NCBI GenBank assembly: GCA_027083355.1
Contig: JALWOY010000157.1
Location: 1 to 54,149 of the forward strand
From: Phycisphaerales bacterium
GTDB taxonomy: Bacteria > Planctomycetota > Phycisphaerae > Phycisphaerales > UBA1924
DNA length: 54,149 bases
Reading direction: 5' to 3'
Part shown: positions 51,750 through 54,149 of the stretch, piece by piece
Layout: each line of letters starts with the position of its first letter
Position numbering within the stretch: position 1 is the first letter of the stretch
Notes under the pieces: generated by a model
Seen by the model: the letters and a program-made list of their open reading frames with translations, nothing else
Told to the model about the DNA's origin: nothing
Database searches by the model: none
Position numbers and translations under genes: made by a program

Positions 51750-52744
51750 GCCGCATTCCTCCGGGCGTCCGTCATCGGCTTGCGGTCTTTGCGGAGCCAG
51801 TGGACGATGCGTTCGAGACGGTCGAGCAGTTGCAGGCGTCCTGTCTGGCGGCTGTCGGCCGGCGGGGGCAGTCGTGCGTTCATTGCTTGTTCGTATATGC
51901 AGATAAATCGTTTCAAGGCGTGGGGTTGCATCCGCACGCCATCGCCTTGCGGGGCGAAGTCCGCCTGCTTGAATCGTCCGGTGTTGATTGATGTGAGGAC
52001 TACACGATCGACAACCAGATGTCTGAATGTCTCGATGACATCCATGGCGAGCGCGGGCCTTCTTGGTGACGGATCGTGGAGCACCCCGAGGTATGGTTCG
52101 AGGCCGAGTGCGGCGGCGAGCGCGGCGGCCTCTGTCGCGAGGAGCGTGTAGCCGAACGAGAGCATTGCGTTGATGGGATCTCGAGGTGGTCGGCGTTGGC
52201 GTCCGGGGAAGTGGAGCTTTGAACGGTTCATCGTTGCGAATCCTGCGAAGTATGCCCGCGTCGCCGATCCCTCGATGCCGAGGAGTTCGGCGATGGATCC
52301 TGCGGATTCTGCAGATGCGATGTGTGAGGCCAGCGAGGCGTCGAGGTGAGCGAGTTGCTTGTCTGGGTGGTTGCTGCGATAGCGTCTGACGAGCGAAGTC
52401 ATCGCTTGGAGTTTGTTTCGGACGACTCGGCGGGCGAGCGTCAGGCGGGCGTCGGGGTTCGTGAATGCGGCGTATTGGGCGAGTCGGAGGTGGACCGCCG
52501 ACCCTCGTGCCGGCTCTAGCCGCCCGAGGCAGGCGCCTCGTTTGGAGAGGAATGCGGCCGGCACGCCCGAGTCGAGCAATAGCCGCTGGGCTTGCGCGGT
52601 GACGCTGACCCGTCCGATGAGTATCAGGGCCGAGAGTGTGGCGATGTGGAGTTCGGTCTTTTCGCCGTCGGTGGTTTCGGCGACAAGCGTCTGACCGTTC
52701 CGCCGGATGACGGTCCCCGGCGTGCAGGTATAGGCGTATGGCAT
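51746..52744 (-). CDS. cas1: CRISPR integrase Cas1
   Basis: 332 aa from ATG 52744 (MPYAYTC); an upstream in-frame ATG at 52786 would add 14 residues unlike the family. Metal ligands are visible: E158 in GIEGSATRAYF, H223 in LHDPSP, and D235/E238 in AMDVIETFR. Cas1 is the integrase of spacer acquisition, acting with Cas2. Subtype cannot be read from this protein alone. Confidence 0.95.
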   Translation of the reverse strand: MPYAYTCTPGTVIRRNGQTLVAETTDGEKTELHIATLSALILIGRVSVTAQAQRLLLDSGVPAAFLSKRGACLGRLEPARGSAVHLRLAQYAAFTNPDARLTLARRVVRNKLQAMTSLVRRYRSNHPDKQLAHLDASLASHIASAESAGSIAELLGIEGSATRAYFAGFATMNRSKLHFPGRQRRPPRDPINAMLSFGYTLLATEAAALAAALGLEPYLGVLHDPSPRRPALAMDVIETFRHLVVDRVVLTSINTGRFKQADFAPQGDGVRMQPHALKRFICIYEQAMNARLPPPADSRQTGRLQLLDRLERIVHWLRKDRKPMTDARRNAA

Positions 52745-52858
52745 GCTTGGACCTCCGACCGGGGGTGACACCCGATGTCCGGTCATCCAGTATCGACGCT
52801 TTGGGGTTGTTTGTTCAGCCGGGGGGTGCTGGGCTGGGATTTGGTTCGTTGTTCTGCC

Positions 52859-54040
52859 TCACCCGACCCAAGGGCATTTGAGGAAATTGCACCAATCAAG
52901 CGAGTGGACAGAGGACCCAGTATGAAGGGCGAGCAATTCTTTCAGGTAATTGATCAATTCTGTCACGGTCTCTTTCTTTGCCGGGGTCGTTCCGTGGGCC
53001 AGGTATGAGTTATTTCGTTGGTCGAGGGCCTTGCGGAGTGGGCCGGACCGCTTCGGATCGAACTGCCCGAACGGTCCGTAGAGATCGACGAATTTTTTCC
53101 CGACATCGTCGCCGCTCTCAACCAGTATCTCCCACACCTGCACAAGGCCGAGTTTCGCGGGTTTCGTGAGGTTTTTTCTTGCGAATTCCGGCGCGATCTC
53201 TTCGAGATCCTCCGGCTTTATCTGCTTCGAGACATCGATCCCCTTCGCACCGAGTCTCGCTTGGCCGATGTACTCGGTCAGCCGATATAAACGGGCGAGT
53301 GCGTCATCGAATCGGCCTGATTGTTCGCACTGCCGGGCCGATCGCCACAGATCGATCAGGCGTTCGTGAGGCGGCGGCTCCGGGAAAGCATGTTTTTTTC
53401 CCGCGGCCTTCACAAAGCTTTTCTGCGTCTGTAGCACCTCGATGTTCCATCCCGCTTGGGCGTAGTCGTCCCGCGTCTTTCTCCCCGTACACTTGCTGAG
53501 GATGTCGAATGCCCTGTTCCATTCGTACCGCTCCCAATGGTCGTATGCCTCTGCCAGAACTCCCAGTGTTTCCGCGCGGATTCGTAGCAGCTGACTGCGC
53601 TCTGGAAGCTGGTCGGCGAGTTCGCGGGCTTGTTCGGCGACCGTGCGATAGTATCCTTCATTGAAGAACGCCCCCAACCGTTGCAGCGTCCGTTCGGCGA
53701 TGCTTTCGAGCGTATCGTGGGTGGCCAACCCGGTTGTTATCGTCGCCCGCCCCGCCTCGTCCTTTGGCCCAACCGCATAATGCAGGGTGTGAATGTTCCT
53801 GTCGATCGCAGCGTTCACCAGTGCTGCGGACATTGGTTTGGTTCCGCTTGTGTAGTCTGCTTCGAAGGCGGCGTCGGGATACGTGTCACGGAGTCTGTCG
53901 ATCTGAACCCGAAACATCGATGTCAGGAGTTCGACATTTTCATAGGGCTTAATGGGGTCTTCGGTTGCCTCATCATTTTCGGCAACGTCATTTTGGCTGG
54001 CATCATCGCATACGAATGTTTCAAAGGAGCCTCTGAACAA
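52859..54040 (-). CDS. CARF-HEPN CRISPR ribonuclease, Cas02710-like (main frame)
   Basis: 393 aa from the first start in this frame, a TTG at 54040; the frame is open to 54115. The second half of a CARF domain is present, with the motif TSGTKPMSAAL (64-74) that binds cyclic oligoadenylate, followed by a helical region and a C-terminal HEPN ribonuclease motif R342-x6-H349 (RNNSYLAH). This matches the TIGR02710 type of type III ancillary nucleases. The first CARF strands are missing in this frame and appear in the frame upstream, ending at a TGA at 54021-54023. The protein is probably completed by +1 frameshifting, or the gene is broken. Confidence 0.75.
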   Translation of the reverse strand: MFRGSFETFVCDDASQNDVAENDEATEDPIKPYENVELLTSMFRVQIDRLRDTYPDAAFEADYTSGTKPMSAALVNAAIDRNIHTLHYAVGPKDEAGRATITTGLATHDTLESIAERTLQRLGAFFNEGYYRTVAEQARELADQLPERSQLLRIRAETLGVLAEAYDHWERYEWNRAFDILSKCTGRKTRDDYAQAGWNIEVLQTQKSFVKAAGKKHAFPEPPPHERLIDLWRSARQCEQSGRFDDALARLYRLTEYIGQARLGAKGIDVSKQIKPEDLEEIAPEFARKNLTKPAKLGLVQVWEILVESGDDVGKKFVDLYGPFGQFDPKRSGPLRKALDQRNNSYLAHGTTPAKKETVTELINYLKELLALHTGSSVHSLDWCNFLKCPWVG

Positions 54041-54149
54041 CCTCCGCCTTCGCGCATGATATGCTGACGCCGTTGTTCCGGGGCTCGGATCGTGACGGGG
54101 GACGGAGGTCTGTCATGGCGGTGCGCAAGAACGCGGCGATGGGGTTTGT
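54021..54149 (-). CDS. N-terminal part of the CARF-HEPN gene in a different frame (partial)
   Basis: Open from the window edge to TGA 54023-54021. NPIAAFLRTAMTDLRP, then GVSISCAKAEVVQRLL, looks like the first helix and strand of a CARF domain. The last codons are AGG CTC CTT TGA, preceded by CAG. Skipping one base (CTT, then GAA) continues into the main frame as LLETFVCDD. AGAGG three bases before CTT mirrors the AGGGGG-TAT-CTT-TGA site of prfB. Confidence 0.6.
   Translation of the reverse strand, partial: TNPIAAFLRTAMTDLRPPSRSEPRNNGVSISCAKAEVVQRLL

Overview
The window is GC-rich and dense with genes. ATG, GTG and TTG starts are all used, and stop/start overlaps (ATGA, TGATG) are common. Nothing in it fixes the taxon. 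The overall style would suit a Planctomycetota bacterium, perhaps Phycisphaerae, but that is a low-confidence guess. It falls into three blocks.

Block 1 (1 to about 29.1 kb) is a siphovirus-type prophage or phage-derived element, read mostly left to right. It starts with a replication and recombination module: DUF669 protein, RusA resolvase, two ParB-like proteins, a DEAD/DEAH helicase, a primase-helicase and a ParB-N/DNA methyltransferase fusion. An iteron-like, palindrome-containing 500-bp gap lies inside this module. A moron-like CbiX-type lipoprotein on the opposite strand has its own near-consensus promoter. Next is a minus-strand operon of small proteins, including a histone-H1-like HARE-HTH protein. 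Then come terminase, portal, a prohead protease fused to the capsid protein, DUF2190, connectors, tail tube, overlapping tail chaperones, tape measure and distal tail genes. The last phage genes are a methyltransferase, a DUF115-like protein and a Ser-rich protein with a Hint (intein-like) domain. No integrase and no lysis gene were recognised.

Block 2 (29.2 to 49.8 kb) is a defence or cargo island. A tightly overlapped operon encodes an excisionase-type HTH protein, a DUF499 ATPase, a small protein, a DUF1156 methylase and a PLD-SNF2 helicase. After it lies a five-gene divergent cluster that I consider the best candidate for an undescribed system. On the minus strand are an RtcR-like CARF/sigma54 activator, a DUF3696-type ATPase and a predicted effector. 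On the plus strand are a small protein and a PD-(D/E)XK nuclease with four internal repeats. The shared intergenic region shows a sigma54 promoter for the nuclease side, a sigma70-type promoter for the regulator, and inverted repeats placed to serve both. Two unknown genes follow, then a 3' fragment of tRNA-Pro(CGG). That fragment probably marks an integration junction.

Block 3 (49.8 kb to the end) is a CRISPR locus: 16 repeats of 36 bp, then cas2, cas1 and a CARF-HEPN (Cas02710-like) ribonuclease gene. The N-terminal part of that last gene lies in another frame and is joined to it by a sequence resembling the prfB +1 frameshift site. No interference effector is present in the window.
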